Assembly (NCBI GenBank): GCA_016192455.1
Contig: JACPUC010000008.1
Span: 186,001 to 250,000 of the forward strand
Source of the DNA: Candidatus Tectimicrobiota bacterium
GTDB taxonomy: Bacteria > JACPUC01
DNA: 64,000 nucleotides
Direction of reading: 5' to 3'
The translations under genes and the position numbers were made by a program. Below, one piece after another: positions 1-8,899 of the stretch. Position 1 is the stretch's first letter. Each line of letters starts with the position of its first letter. The notes below the pieces were generated by a model. It did no database searches and was not told the DNA's origin. It worked only from the letters and a program-made list of their open reading frames with translations.

Positions 1-495
1 ATGCGCGTGTTCGGCCGCGAACAAGGGTCATCGTGCAGCCCGGCTGCTGCAATTTCACCACGATACTGAAAGTGGAGGTCAGCGAGAGAAAGCCGCACGC
101 GGCCAACAATGACGAGGCCATAATGTTCGTGATTGGAGCTCTCACTCGGCAGGACGAAGCCGGAGAGATCATCTCCCTCTCTTCCGTTCAAGTGGATAGC
201 GTCCCCTGGTATCTGCAACCCTGCTCTCCCCGTGAAGTGCTGCATCGGTTCCGGAAAATTCTTCCCTTGCTTTCCGGTGCTTCCCTAGCTAGAGAACTAC
301 GCTCATGTGCCGTGCCCCGTGAGAAATCGACTGCCTCCTTGGGTCCACGCTGAAATTTGGGTCTGGATCTTAGAGCCATCTGGAAAGACAAGCAGCCTGC
401 CGAGCGCTAAGCGAAGCCATGGCGTCCGCACCGACTTCATGGGAACCTTGCTGATCGCAGGCGAAAACACGAGTCGGAATTTTCTTTCCAAACTC
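1..495. other. No gene recognised at left edge
   Basis: This 495-base stretch lies downstream of the leftward methyltransferase gene. Short open frames exist on both strands, but none has a ribosome binding site, a recognisable motif or a codon pattern like the neighbours. Base composition is more even than in the coding regions. It may be intergenic or the edge of a neighbouring feature. Confidence 0.4.
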
Positions 496-1239
496 TCACG
501 GATAGGGATGAACAACACGCAGACCGCGCTGCGCCACGGCATCCAGCGCCAGGCGGGAGAGCTCCGGCACATCTTCCTTCATGCCAAGGATAACGAGATG
601 ATCTCCTGTGCGCACACCGCGTGGATCATCGGAGTAGTTTTCGCCGATGGCGTCTCCTTTAAGTATAAGGAAGCTCAGAACAGCATGGAGCCGCTTGCGC
701 ATAAAGTCAATAAGAGGGACCAATGCGTAACTATTTTGGTAATACTTTTTCCTTGTAATAATGTCCCCCTCACCAGGTTTTGCCCATTGAAACATGTTAA
801 TGATAATCAGCCGCCTTGACACCCGGATCAATTCACTTACTGGTCTCTCATAGTGTCGCTGATGCTCAATCACGCTCTTCACATAACTTACATCAAAAGC
901 GCCATCGGAGAAGGGGAGACGCCGGATATTTGCTTTCCTGAATTGCACCTGAGGGAACTCTTTCTTTCCCGCCCGCAGGAATTGCGAGGCACCGTCAACA
1001 ACAGTGTAGTTCGTTGCCGCCAGACCGCCCCGCGCCGCCAACATTCGCAGCTCATGACAGCTCCCTGCCCCCACCTCCAAGATCGACGAAAGACGCCGCA
1101 GGAGCATGAAGGAGACGAACCACTCACGATCGGGATGGTGATCTTCGAGATACCCGTGGGCAGGCCTTTCAGCCCAGCGTGGGTCTGGGATGAGACCAAG
1201 TGCGGCAAGATAGTTCTTCACGCGCCGAAGACCACGCAT
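496..1239 (-). CDS. Class I SAM-dependent methyltransferase
   Basis: The 247-residue product has a Rossmann SAM-binding motif I (EVGAGSC near residue 54), then an acidic strand-2 end (VVDGA) and a DGAFDVSYVKSVIEH stretch typical of Methyltransf_11/25 enzymes. The start is the ATG at 1239, directly after a strong GGGGAGGAGG ribosome binding site; a longer frame upstream reads into the previous gene and is Arg-rich noise. It is the last gene of the leftward glycan operon, 26 bases after a radical SAM gene, so its substrate is probably a sugar or glycan precursor. The acceptor cannot be deduced. Confidence 0.85.
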   Translation of the reverse strand: MRGLRRVKNYLAALGLIPDPRWAERPAHGYLEDHHPDREWFVSFMLLRRLSSILEVGAGSCHELRMLAARGGLAATNYTVVDGASQFLRAGKKEFPQVQFRKANIRRLPFSDGAFDVSYVKSVIEHQRHYERPVSELIRVSRRLIIINMFQWAKPGEGDIITRKKYYQNSYALVPLIDFMRKRLHAVLSFLILKGDAIGENYSDDPRGVRTGDHLVILGMKEDVPELSRLALDAVAQRGLRVVHPYP

Positions 1240-1265
1240 CCTCCTCCCCTTTGAGACCGGAGTCG

Positions 1266-2720
1266 TTATCGGACTGAACGCGAGTAGAGCAACCTGGGAT
1301 TGCGCTCCTTCACCACGGCAGCCCAGGCGTAGGCCGGATGCCGCACGGTGGTCGCCAGGGCGCGCCAGGCGGCTCGGACGCGACTGTAAGTGGCGCTCCG
1401 CCGCACCACGTCCTTCAACGCACGCCAGGCCAGGCCCGGGGCATAGCAGGCGTAGAGGCGCACGTGGAAGTACTTCACGAAGCGCACGATCTCGGCTTCG
1501 GAGAGGAGGTCGTTCTTGATGACACTGTGGGCGAAGTAGTTGTCGTAGTGGCCGGTCACCAGTTTCTTCTCGAAGCACTCATCGCCCAGCGCCGTGCCGC
1601 GATAGGGATAGAAGATGCTGATCTGCGCGCGCGCCGGCTTGATGCGGCGATTGAACGCCAAGGTCTTGCGCATCGTCTCCCTGGTCTCGCCCGGCACCCC
1701 CACCATGTTGAACGAGTGCATCGGAATGCCGACCTTGCGAGCCAGCTCAAAGACTTCAATGATCTGCCGGTCTTTCATCCTGCGCTTCAGGATATGCGTG
1801 CGCAGGTCTTCATCACCCGTCTCAACGCCGACCTGGATGAGACTGCACCCCATGTCCTTCAGCGCCTCCAGGACCTCGCGATCGATGGTCTCGACGCGAC
1901 CGTTGACCATGAAGTTGACGCGCTTGAGGTGCTCCGGGTAATGGTTCGCCAGCTCCAGCAGCCATTTCTTGTTGATGGTAAAGAGATCATCATCGATGAC
2001 GAAGGTGTCAAACGTGTACTCCTGAAGATCACGTTCAACCTGCCCGATGCACCACGTTGGGCTCGGCGCCCGCACGTACTCTTTCTTATTGGGAAAAACG
2101 GCGCGCAGACCGGTGCAGCCGCAGTAGCTGCAATCATAGGGACAGCCTCGCGAGAAGATGAAGCGTGGGTGCCACCTAAGGGGAACCCCGCGTTTAGCGT
2201 CGCGGAAGCGTTTGAACATCCGCCGATCTGAATAGGGGACGGTATCCAGATTCTGGACATAGTAGGAGTATGGGTTCGAGATGGTTTCACCGTTGCGTCG
2301 AAAGGTGAAGTTCGGGATGTCGTAGAAATCCTTTCCCGCCTCCATGCGGGTGACCAGCTCGAGGAGCGGTCCCTCCGCTTCGCCGACGCAGACCCCCAGG
2401 AGCTTCGGAAACTGGAAAATCTGGTTCGGCACCATGGTCACGTGCACGCCGCCGAGGATGCAGGGAACGTGTGGATACGTCGCGCTGACGTGATCGAACA
2501 GGCGCTTGATGTAGACGACCTGATGACTCTCCGCCGTGGCGGCGAAGAGATCTGGCTGGAACGCCTTGATCGTTTCGTCGACGTGCGACCAGTCGAGATC
2601 ATAGAGCTCGAGGAGCGCCGTTTCGTGCCCCGCCTCTTTGAGGACGGCGGAGAGAAACCCAAGCCCGTGGTGGTACTTGGCCCGGCAGTTGATCATCGAG
2701 AGGGCGAAGAGAACTCTCAT
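1266..2720 (-). CDS. B12-binding-domain radical SAM protein
   Basis: The 484-residue product has an N-terminal Rossmann-like region resembling a cobalamin-binding domain (residues 1-140, with ILGGVHVT near 90). A radical SAM core follows, with the 4Fe-4S ligands CPYDCSYC (Cys193, 197, 200), then VIDDDLF and the VGVETGDE strand. This architecture (COG1032) covers methylation at unreactive carbon, ring contraction and other radical rearrangements. The ATG at 2720 follows GGAGATAGAG; a GTG at 2732 is the alternative. The gene sits between a GxGPSL-motif gene and a methyltransferase in the leftward glycan operon. The substrate is unknown. Confidence 0.88.
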   Translation of the reverse strand: MRVLFALSMINCRAKYHHGLGFLSAVLKEAGHETALLELYDLDWSHVDETIKAFQPDLFAATAESHQVVYIKRLFDHVSATYPHVPCILGGVHVTMVPNQIFQFPKLLGVCVGEAEGPLLELVTRMEAGKDFYDIPNFTFRRNGETISNPYSYYVQNLDTVPYSDRRMFKRFRDAKRGVPLRWHPRFIFSRGCPYDCSYCGCTGLRAVFPNKKEYVRAPSPTWCIGQVERDLQEYTFDTFVIDDDLFTINKKWLLELANHYPEHLKRVNFMVNGRVETIDREVLEALKDMGCSLIQVGVETGDEDLRTHILKRRMKDRQIIEVFELARKVGIPMHSFNMVGVPGETRETMRKTLAFNRRIKPARAQISIFYPYRGTALGDECFEKKLVTGHYDNYFAHSVIKNDLLSEAEIVRFVKYFHVRLYACYAPGLAWRALKDVVRRSATYSRVRAAWRALATTVRHPAYAWAAVVKERNPRLLYSRSVR

Positions 2721-2869
2721 CTCTATCTCCACACCGCGTGAGGTCGTCTCCTCACGGCAGGTGAATGGGAGGACGCCGCGTGAGGTTTCAGAGGGCGGCG
2801 GTTATTGTGGCTCACGCGTAACACCCACATCGCGGCACATCATAGAGAATCATGTGCCCACACGTTACC

Positions 2870-2909
2870 GGAGACCCGGCGCCCCCTCTGCCAAGGCGCG
2901 TCTCCGGCG
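2870..2909 (-). terminator. Possible hairpin after the GxGPSL gene
   Basis: CCGGAGAC and GTCTCCGG form 8-base arms, extended inward by complementary GCGCC/GGCGC. The hairpin lies about 58 bases past the stop codon of the leftward gene ending at 2967. There is no T-run, so intrinsic termination is doubtful; it may only partly separate the last two genes of the operon. Confidence 0.3.
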
Positions 2910-2966
2910 CCAGGCCTGGGCCGCCGGGGACATGGGGCATGCAGGGAAAGACGCGCGGCGCAGCCT

Positions 2967-3749
2967 TCAGCGATCGAGGTAACCATCCTGGTAGTACTCC
3001 TCGAACTCCGTGGGGGTGATGATGGTGAAGGGTTCGAGGCCGCGCGCCGCCATGTACTCATGGATCTGCCGCAGGAAGCGCACGTGGTAGCGGTGCGCCG
3101 TCTCGTAGTGCTCCAGGTAGGCGGCCGTGCCGGGGAGGTGCTTCGGCTCCGAGGCGGCGTTGTAGTGCAGGCGCTGGCCGCTCCGCGCCAGGCTCCCAAA
3201 GCCGTCGAGGCCGGCGACGACGATGCGCCGCGCCCCCATGACGATGGCGGCGCCAATGGAGACGATGGCGGCCGACTTGCAGCTCGCCTGGATGACGCCG
3301 TCCAGGATGTCGAAGTCGGCCTCGTTGTCGTCGCGGTACATGAGGACCTCGAAGTCCCCGGCATGGACCTGGCGGATAAAGTGCAGGGGGATGGTTGGGC
3401 TGACGAGGAGCTTCGACTTCGCCGCATCGAAGGTATGGCCGTAGTCGAGGAGGCGATGGCGGCTGGTGAAGACGTGGTAGTGGGGGTGGATGAACTCCGC
3501 GATGGTGTTGGGACCGATGGTGATCGGCTGCTCGCGCTCGATGAAGGCGTGGATCTTGGCGGCCTGCTCCCGCAGCGACGGCCCGGTGCCGAAGACCAGG
3601 AACGTGGCGCCCTGGTGGCGATCCGCATAGGCGGGCCGGTGAAGCTGGGGGTTCTCCACGGCCTTCGGCAGCGCCGGCGCCTGCCGCCGCCGCCAGAGCC
3701 GCGCCATGCTGCTGGTCGCAAACTGTTTCGCGCGGCTGAGCAAGCTCAT
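2967..3749 (-). CDS. GxGPSL-motif protein (DUF115/MptE-like)
   Basis: The 260-residue product carries a FLVFGTGPSL motif near residue 52 and a later stretch, AIVSIGAAIVMGARRIVVAGLDGFG. Both resemble the DUF115 (MptE-like) domain, where a GxGPSL loop and a lA..lGa..I.lvGlD segment recur. Members in bacteria occur in glycan and flagellin-glycosylation loci, often with no proven activity. The ATG at 3749 was chosen because the longer frame overlaps the preceding radical SAM gene. It lies 41 bases after that gene in the same direction, so the two are probably co-transcribed. Family assignment is by motif only. Confidence 0.6.
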   Translation of the reverse strand: MSLLSRAKQFATSSMARLWRRRQAPALPKAVENPQLHRPAYADRHQGATFLVFGTGPSLREQAAKIHAFIEREQPITIGPNTIAEFIHPHYHVFTSRHRLLDYGHTFDAAKSKLLVSPTIPLHFIRQVHAGDFEVLMYRDDNEADFDILDGVIQASCKSAAIVSIGAAIVMGARRIVVAGLDGFGSLARSGQRLHYNAASEPKHLPGTAAYLEHYETAHRYHVRFLRQIHEYMAARGLEPFTIITPTEFEEYYQDGYLDR

Positions 3750-3789
3750 CGGCCCGCGGCCTTCGTCCTGCCCCTCGTGGTCCCGTCGC

Positions 3790-5436
3790 TCAACCGTAGC
3801 GGTTCCTCGTCCAGGTCTTGTAGACAAAGACCATGGCCTTGAAGAAGAGGTTGGCGTAGGAGCGTTCACGCTCGATGGCGCGCTCGAGCAGCCGCACCAG
3901 GGGCATGAGGAGGCGCGGCAGGCGGATGTAGAACTGGAAGGTCTTCTGCAGCGCCATGAGCGTCCGCTTGCTGATCTGCGGCATGGTGAGGATGGTGCCG
4001 GTGCGGTAGCCGATCGGCTCCTCCTTGCCGGTGATGAAGCCTTCCTTGATGCAGAGCTCCCGCAGGGGCGAGCCGCGGTAGGGGTAGAAGAGGTTGACGT
4101 TCGTCGCCGCCGGATCGGCCTGCCGGTTCATCTCGAAGGTCTCCATGATCAGCTCGCGCGTCTCGTAGGGGAGGCCGATGATGTTGTTCGCGGTGGCGCG
4201 GATTTTCCTGTGCTGCTTCAGAATGCGGAAGGCGTCGATGATGTGCTTGTTAGTGACGTTCTTCTTCAGGACCGTGCGCCGGAACTCCTCGTTGCCGGTT
4301 TCCAGGCCGATGGCGATGTTGATGCAGCCGGAGTCCTCGAGCATCCGCGCCGTCCTCGCGGTGATCGTGCTCGCCGTGGTCTGGATGGCATAGGGCAAGC
4401 CGATGCGGCGCGTGTAGAGCGCGCAGAACTTCTCGAAACGAGCCAGCGGCATGGCGAGGAAGGTCTCGTCGTGGAAATAGGCGAGGTTGATGCCGTCAGT
4501 CTCCTTGAAGTGGGCGATCTCGTCGATCGTCAGCTCCAACGGTTTCTCGCGCAGGTTCGACTTCGGCTGCAGGCCACGGTAGATTTCGGCGTAGCCGGGC
4601 TCGATGCAGTACTGGCACTTGAAGGGACAGCCGCGCGACATCTCGAAGTTGCCCATGCGGTAGACAATGCCGCCGAGGGGCCGGTAGAGGTGGCGCTCCT
4701 CGAAGATCGACCAGTCCTGCCGCGGCAGGGTCGCCAGGTCGGTCACCGGCCGCATGGGGTTGCGGTGGACCGTGCCGTTCTGCTTCACCCACAGGTTGGC
4801 GATGCCGGCGATGTCGTCGCCCGCCGCCAGGGCGTTGCACAGCTCGACGAGGGCCGACTCCCCCTCGCCGGTGCACAAGATGTCAACGCAGTCCTCGGCG
4901 ATGACCGATTCCGGCTCCGTCGTCACCCGCACCCCGCCGAGCACCGTCGGGATGCCGAGGTCGCGCACCGCCTGCAACAGGCGCAGGGCGATCGCGTAGG
5001 TGTTCTCCACCACGGTCACGGCGATGAGGTCGGGCCGCTCCTGCAGGACGCGACGCCGGAACATCTGCTCGACATCCTCGACCCGCTGCCAATCGACGCC
5101 GTACTGGCGCAGATCAGCCTCGCGCACCTGCAGGGTGGCGTAGCGCGCCTCCTCGTCCGAGTGCTCTTCTTCGATCTTCAGGAAGGTCGTGTCGAACAGG
5201 CTCGTCCGGTGGCCGACCTGGCGCAGGCAGGCGGACAAGACGGAGAGCGCCAGGGGGATGCGGTTCGTCAGCAGGGTGTTCGGGTAGACGAAGAGGACGT
5301 GCAGAGGCCGCACCGGTTTCGCGGCGCACACCGGGGTGAGATCGGAGTTCTCCTTCCGCGTCTCTGAATCGATGAGATTCAGTGTCGCTTTCGCCTCGGC
5401 AGCGCGCGGTTGCGTTCTCTCTGCAACTCCCGCCAT
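3790..5436 (-). CDS. B12-binding-domain radical SAM protein
   Basis: The 548-residue product has an N-terminal cobalamin-binding-like Rossmann region (about residues 45-190, including VLGGVRVTTEPE). The radical SAM core carries CPFKCQYC (Cys270, 274, 277) and an IGLETGNE strand. An approximately 40-residue polar N-terminal extension precedes the first strand. The ATG at 5436 follows GAGGAG by 9 bases. It has the same domain order as the gene at 1266-2720 but is longer, so the two may act on the same glycan at different positions. The reaction is unknown; methylation or rearrangement of a sugar are options for this class. Confidence 0.87.
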   Translation of the reverse strand: MAGVAERTQPRAAEAKATLNLIDSETRKENSDLTPVCAAKPVRPLHVLFVYPNTLLTNRIPLALSVLSACLRQVGHRTSLFDTTFLKIEEEHSDEEARYATLQVREADLRQYGVDWQRVEDVEQMFRRRVLQERPDLIAVTVVENTYAIALRLLQAVRDLGIPTVLGGVRVTTEPESVIAEDCVDILCTGEGESALVELCNALAAGDDIAGIANLWVKQNGTVHRNPMRPVTDLATLPRQDWSIFEERHLYRPLGGIVYRMGNFEMSRGCPFKCQYCIEPGYAEIYRGLQPKSNLREKPLELTIDEIAHFKETDGINLAYFHDETFLAMPLARFEKFCALYTRRIGLPYAIQTTASTITARTARMLEDSGCINIAIGLETGNEEFRRTVLKKNVTNKHIIDAFRILKQHRKIRATANNIIGLPYETRELIMETFEMNRQADPAATNVNLFYPYRGSPLRELCIKEGFITGKEEPIGYRTGTILTMPQISKRTLMALQKTFQFYIRLPRLLMPLVRLLERAIERERSYANLFFKAMVFVYKTWTRNRYG

Positions 5437-5605
5437 GGGTGGTGCTCCTCTCACCTCTATGATCTCTGCCGCGCGTCGCCTGAGGCGCAGCACAGCTCGT
5501 TTCGCGTCGGTCTCGCTGCCCGGTCAGCCCTCGCTCCCCGCCTCAGCGCGTCAATCCTTTTGCCAGGGCGCCGGGCTTGTTTCGAGTATGTGAAGCCGGG
5601 GAACC

Positions 5606-6781
5606 TCACGCCACTCTCATCGCCGGGTTTTCGGAGAGGGTGCGCGACGAGGACGAGGTGTCCACCTCCGCCGCGACGCGCCGCCACTGCGGCGGGGTGT
5701 GGCCACGCCGGCGTTGCCGCAGCTTGCCGAGGAGATGGCGGCCGAGATGCCTGCCCAGGCGGAGCTGGAAGGGGGGGCGATGGAAGTTGAGGGTGAGGCC
5801 GGCGAGGATCTCGCAGAGCAGCCCACCTCCCCATCCCTGGCGCTGGCTGTGCCACACGTCGGTGCACACGCGCCGCGCGAACTCGAGCGCCTTGTCGTCC
5901 TGCCAGGCCTGGCTCAGCCCATGCCGCGCCGCGAACGCCGCGATGAGCGTCTTCACGGCGCGGCGCAGGCGGCGCAGGTCGCCGGGACGCCGCAGGACCT
6001 CGCCCGCCGTGCCGCGCTGCGCCCAGATGCGGCTGAGGACCTGGATCATCCGCGGCTCGAGGGTTGGGCAGAGATCCTGGATGGCGCGGCAGCTCAAGCG
6101 TTCGGCGTAGCCCTGGCGGCGCAGCCCTTGGGTCGAGGAGATGGAGCGCTCGTGGTGCTCGAGGTGCACGAGCACCTCGGGCAGGGCGCCGATCACGAGA
6201 CCCCGCTCCAGGGCGCGCGTCCAGAGCGCATAGTCCTGCGCCACCGGGAACGACTCGTCATACCCCCCCAGCGCGTTGAGGATCACCTCGCGGCGGAACA
6301 TCACCGTGCTGTGCCCCATCGGGTTGTCGAAGAGCATCCGCCAGCGCTGTTCGACGGCGTCCGCCGGCGGGATGCCGAGGTAGCCGGTGCTTTTGCGAAA
6401 GCCGGTGAACAGCAGGGCGCAGCGCGGGTGCGCCTGGAAGTAGCTGATCTGGCGCTCCAGCCGCTGCGGCGCTGACACGTCGTCGGCGTCCAGGCGGGCG
6501 AGGTACGTCCCCATCGCCAGCGCCAGGCCGCGATTCAGCGACCTCGTCAGGCCCAGGTTGCGCTCGTTGTCGATCAGCCTGATGCGGGGGTCGTGGTAGC
6601 TGGCGCACACCTGCCGGCTGCCGTCCGTCGAGGCGTCATTGATGATGAGGAACTCAAACTCCCGCCAGGTCTGCGCCAGCACCGACTCGATGGCGGCGGC
6701 CAGATGCGCCTCGCCGTTGTACACGCACATCAGGACGGTGACGCGGGGAACCTCGCCATTCCGGTTCGGCAGACCCTTCAC
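5606..6781 (-). CDS. Family 2 glycosyltransferase
   Basis: This 391-residue GT-A enzyme starts with VTVLMCVYNGEAHLAAAIESVLAQT, followed by FLIINDASTDGS and the metal-binding LDADD motif near residue 99. A YDESFPVAQDYALWTRAL stretch is the usual acceptor-side motif of GT2 enzymes in capsule and O-antigen clusters. A basic C-terminal region of about 100 residues follows the catalytic domain. The start is a GTG at 6781 whose last bases overlap the stop of the upstream GT4 gene (GTGA), which implies translational coupling. It probably transfers a sugar in assembly of the local repeat unit. Confidence 0.9.
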   Translation of the reverse strand: MKGLPNRNGEVPRVTVLMCVYNGEAHLAAAIESVLAQTWREFEFLIINDASTDGSRQVCASYHDPRIRLIDNERNLGLTRSLNRGLALAMGTYLARLDADDVSAPQRLERQISYFQAHPRCALLFTGFRKSTGYLGIPPADAVEQRWRMLFDNPMGHSTVMFRREVILNALGGYDESFPVAQDYALWTRALERGLVIGALPEVLVHLEHHERSISSTQGLRRQGYAERLSCRAIQDLCPTLEPRMIQVLSRIWAQRGTAGEVLRRPGDLRRLRRAVKTLIAAFAARHGLSQAWQDDKALEFARRVCTDVWHSQRQGWGGGLLCEILAGLTLNFHRPPFQLRLGRHLGRHLLGKLRQRRRGHTPPQWRRVAAEVDTSSSSRTLSENPAMRVA

Positions 6782-7884
6782 GCGCTCCCTCTCACTGCCG
6801 CGTTTCCGCCTTCCAGGAGCGCCTGGAAGACTTCGCCGTGGCGCGCGTACCAGGGTTCGCCGGCGTACCGCGTCAGGGCACGCTGCCGGGCGCGGTGGGA
6901 AAAGCCCTCATAGTCCCGTAGGAGGCGCTCGATGCCGGCGAGCACATCAGCCGGCTTCAAGGCGTACGCCACGTCCCAGTCCATCACCGAGGGCACCGCC
7001 ACCCCGGCCTCCTCCTCGCCGATCAGCTCGGGGGTGCCGCCGGTGCCGGCGCAGACGACCGGCAGCCCGCAGGCCATCGCCTCGATGACGACGGAGGGGC
7101 AGGGATCGTTGTACTTCATGTGCAGGAAGAGGTCGGCGCGCTGGTAGATCGACGGCGCTTCCGCCAGGGAGTACGGAGGAAGGAGCTCGACGCGTTCCGC
7201 CACGCCTTCCTCTTCAAGCAGCGCCGCCAGCCTCGCCGCTCCACCTTCAAAGCGCAGCTCGCCGGCGATCAGGAGCCGGGCGTCGCAGCCGCCGCGAACC
7301 AGGGCCGCCACGGCGCGCACCGCCGGCTCGAGGCGCTCAAAGCGGACGAAGACGCCGGTGGTGAGGAAGACGGGGCGCCGGGGGTCCCAGGACCGCGCCT
7401 TCCGCGGCTGGAACCGCTGCACATCCACGGCGTTGTACAGCACCTCGCCCGGGCAGGGATCGGCGCCCAGGAAGCGGCGCGCGCAGGCACGGCTGAACTC
7501 GCTCTGGTAGAGCACGTAGGCCGCCCGCTGGTAGATGCGCCGCAGACGCGCGTTCTGCCCCTCCCAGCCGTCGCCGAACCAGGCCTTGTAGTGCAGCCCG
7601 TTGGCGTTGAAGACGAGTGGGATGCCGGCGCGCGACGCCGCCGTCGCCAGACCCACGGGGCAGTAGTTGCCATTCACCGTGTAGAGGAGGTTGAAGCCGC
7701 GCGGGGTGTGGGGGAAACGCTCCGCCAGGCGCTCGATCTTGCGGCTGGGGCCGCCGGGGCCGGGCTGCCAGTAGCCGTAGTGGACCCTCGGCACGGAGGC
7801 GGCCGCCCGTCGCCGCTTCAAGGCCACCGCCAGCAATGACGGGAAACGACAGGCGAGGCGCGCGGGGAGCGCCGCCAGGCTCAT
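6778..7884 (-). CDS. Family 4 glycosyltransferase (GT-B fold)
   Basis: The 368-residue product has the C-terminal GT-B signature: RPVFLTTGVFVRFERLEPAV, LLIAGELRFEG, then the donor-binding loop PSVVIEAMACGLPVVCAGTGGTPELI with the E-x7-E-like motif. The N-terminal acceptor domain is short. An in-frame extension up to 8073 exists, but its sequence is low-complexity and unlike the family, so the ATG at 7884 is preferred despite a weak ribosome binding site. That leaves 223 bases after the regulator gene. The stop codon overlaps the start of the GT2 gene. Confidence 0.85.
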   Translation of the reverse strand: MSLAALPARLACRFPSLLAVALKRRRAAASVPRVHYGYWQPGPGGPSRKIERLAERFPHTPRGFNLLYTVNGNYCPVGLATAASRAGIPLVFNANGLHYKAWFGDGWEGQNARLRRIYQRAAYVLYQSEFSRACARRFLGADPCPGEVLYNAVDVQRFQPRKARSWDPRRPVFLTTGVFVRFERLEPAVRAVAALVRGGCDARLLIAGELRFEGGAARLAALLEEEGVAERVELLPPYSLAEAPSIYQRADLFLHMKYNDPCPSVVIEAMACGLPVVCAGTGGTPELIGEEEAGVAVPSVMDWDVAYALKPADVLAGIERLLRDYEGFSHRARQRALTRYAGEPWYARHGEVFQALLEGGNAAVRGSA

Positions 7885-8107
7885 GGGGAGGGCTGCCGGA
7901 GCGCGCCGGCGGGGCGGGCGCTGCGCGGCGACCCGCTTGAACGGACGCGCGGCCCACCCTGCACCACCATACAGCTCCGCCCCGTGAGGTACAAACGAGG
8001 TCTGCCCTCTCGCCCCGGAAACGCAGTGTGGACCGACGCACGCATGCTGCACGCTGCCGGGTGGAAGCGCCATCCCGCCGCCACCGCAGCCGCCCTACAT
8101 CTTCACG

Positions 8108-8686
8108 CTACATCTTCGCAATGCGGTCCGCCGCAATCCCCTCGGCGAGGAGACGCTCCCGGGATTGCAGCAAGGCGTCCAGCCGCGTGATCACCAGGCT
8201 GTCGAACTGCACCACCAACAGCCTGTCCAGGGGCATGACGCGGTGGCCCACACAGCGCTGGCCGACCTGCTGGTCATCCACGATGCCGACCAGCTTGAGG
8301 GGGTACTCCTGCAGGCAGAGAAAGGCGATCTCGGCCCCTTCACCCGCCCCGTAGAGGATGATGCGGGAAGCTCCCTCCCTGGCCAGTCGCTGGAAGATCA
8401 ACGAGTACTTCGTGCGGATATCCGTGATGTAGCTGATCGAGTAGCGCAGGAACTCGTAGGAGAGGCGGCTCTTCGCGATCATGCCGGCGGGGGTCAGAAT
8501 GTACTTGATGCGATTGCGCGGCAAGGTGGTGATCTTCAAGTACCCCTTCTTGATGAGGCGTTTCACAATCGCATTCGTCAGCCCGAGGGCGACCCCCAGG
8601 CGACCGGCGAGCTTGCGCTGCGAGATCTGCTCGTCCCTGTCGATCTCATCGAGGCAAATGAGCTCTCGCTGGGCGTTGACTTTCAT
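8108..8686 (-). CDS. EPS-associated MarR-type regulator with Rossmann domain
   Basis: The 192-residue product begins with a winged-helix domain (residues 1-70): ISQRKLAGRLGVALGLTNAIVKRLIKKGYLKI followed by IKYILTPAGMIAKSRL. This is the pattern of the EPS-associated MarR family. A helical linker is followed by RIILYGAGEGAEIAFLCLQ and LVGIVDD (from about residue 107), a nucleotide-binding Rossmann-like domain similar to CoA-binding or PglD-type domains. The extra domain may sense a nucleotide-sugar or cofactor. It is the first gene of the leftward glycan unit, and a promoter and inverted repeat lie just upstream. ATG at 8686 is chosen because the longer frame lacks family similarity. Confidence 0.8.
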   Translation of the reverse strand: MKVNAQRELICLDEIDRDEQISQRKLAGRLGVALGLTNAIVKRLIKKGYLKITTLPRNRIKYILTPAGMIAKSRLSYEFLRYSISYITDIRTKYSLIFQRLAREGASRIILYGAGEGAEIAFLCLQEYPLKLVGIVDDQQVGQRCVGHRVMPLDRLLVVQFDSLVITRLDALLQSRERLLAEGIAADRIAKM

Positions 8687-8760
8687 GCTACGATGCAGCT
8701 CTGGTGGGCTCGTCGGCAGGCCGTCGCAGTCGCCCACGAGGGTGGTTGCAAGAGTACACC

Positions 8761-8775
8761 GTTCAATACGTGAAC
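8761..8775. promoter_or_regulatory. Inverted repeat, candidate operator
   Basis: GTTCAATACGTGAAC is a perfect inverted repeat of GTTCA with a 5-base spacer. It sits immediately downstream of the predicted -10 box (8776-8781) of the leftward EPS regulator gene, covering the likely transcription start. This is a classic position for autorepression. No second copy was found at the divergent asnB side. Confidence 0.5.
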
Positions 8776-8804
8776 AGTATCCCCGAGCCAAGCAATCCTG
8801 TCAA
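8776..8804 (-). promoter_or_regulatory. Sigma70-type promoter of the EPS regulator operon
   Basis: On the minus strand a perfect -35 TTGACA (8799-8804) is followed by a 17-base spacer and a -10 GATACT (8776-8781). It drives transcription towards the regulator start at 8686, predicting a leader of about 80 bases. Confidence 0.6.
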
Positions 8805-8899
8805 GCAAGAAGTTTGACCCCTGGGGGGGTGCCGCTCAACGCTCCCGTTGCCGGAACCCTCCACGTCGTCCCCCAGACGCACGGCGGCAGCCCTCGACC

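Noticed and set aside
1-819. Frames on both strands at the left edge
   Set aside because: No start signals or motifs; partly antisense to the methyltransferase gene.
3706-5367. 553-codon open frame on the plus strand
   Set aside because: Antisense of the B12 radical SAM gene, which has clear motifs in the other frame.
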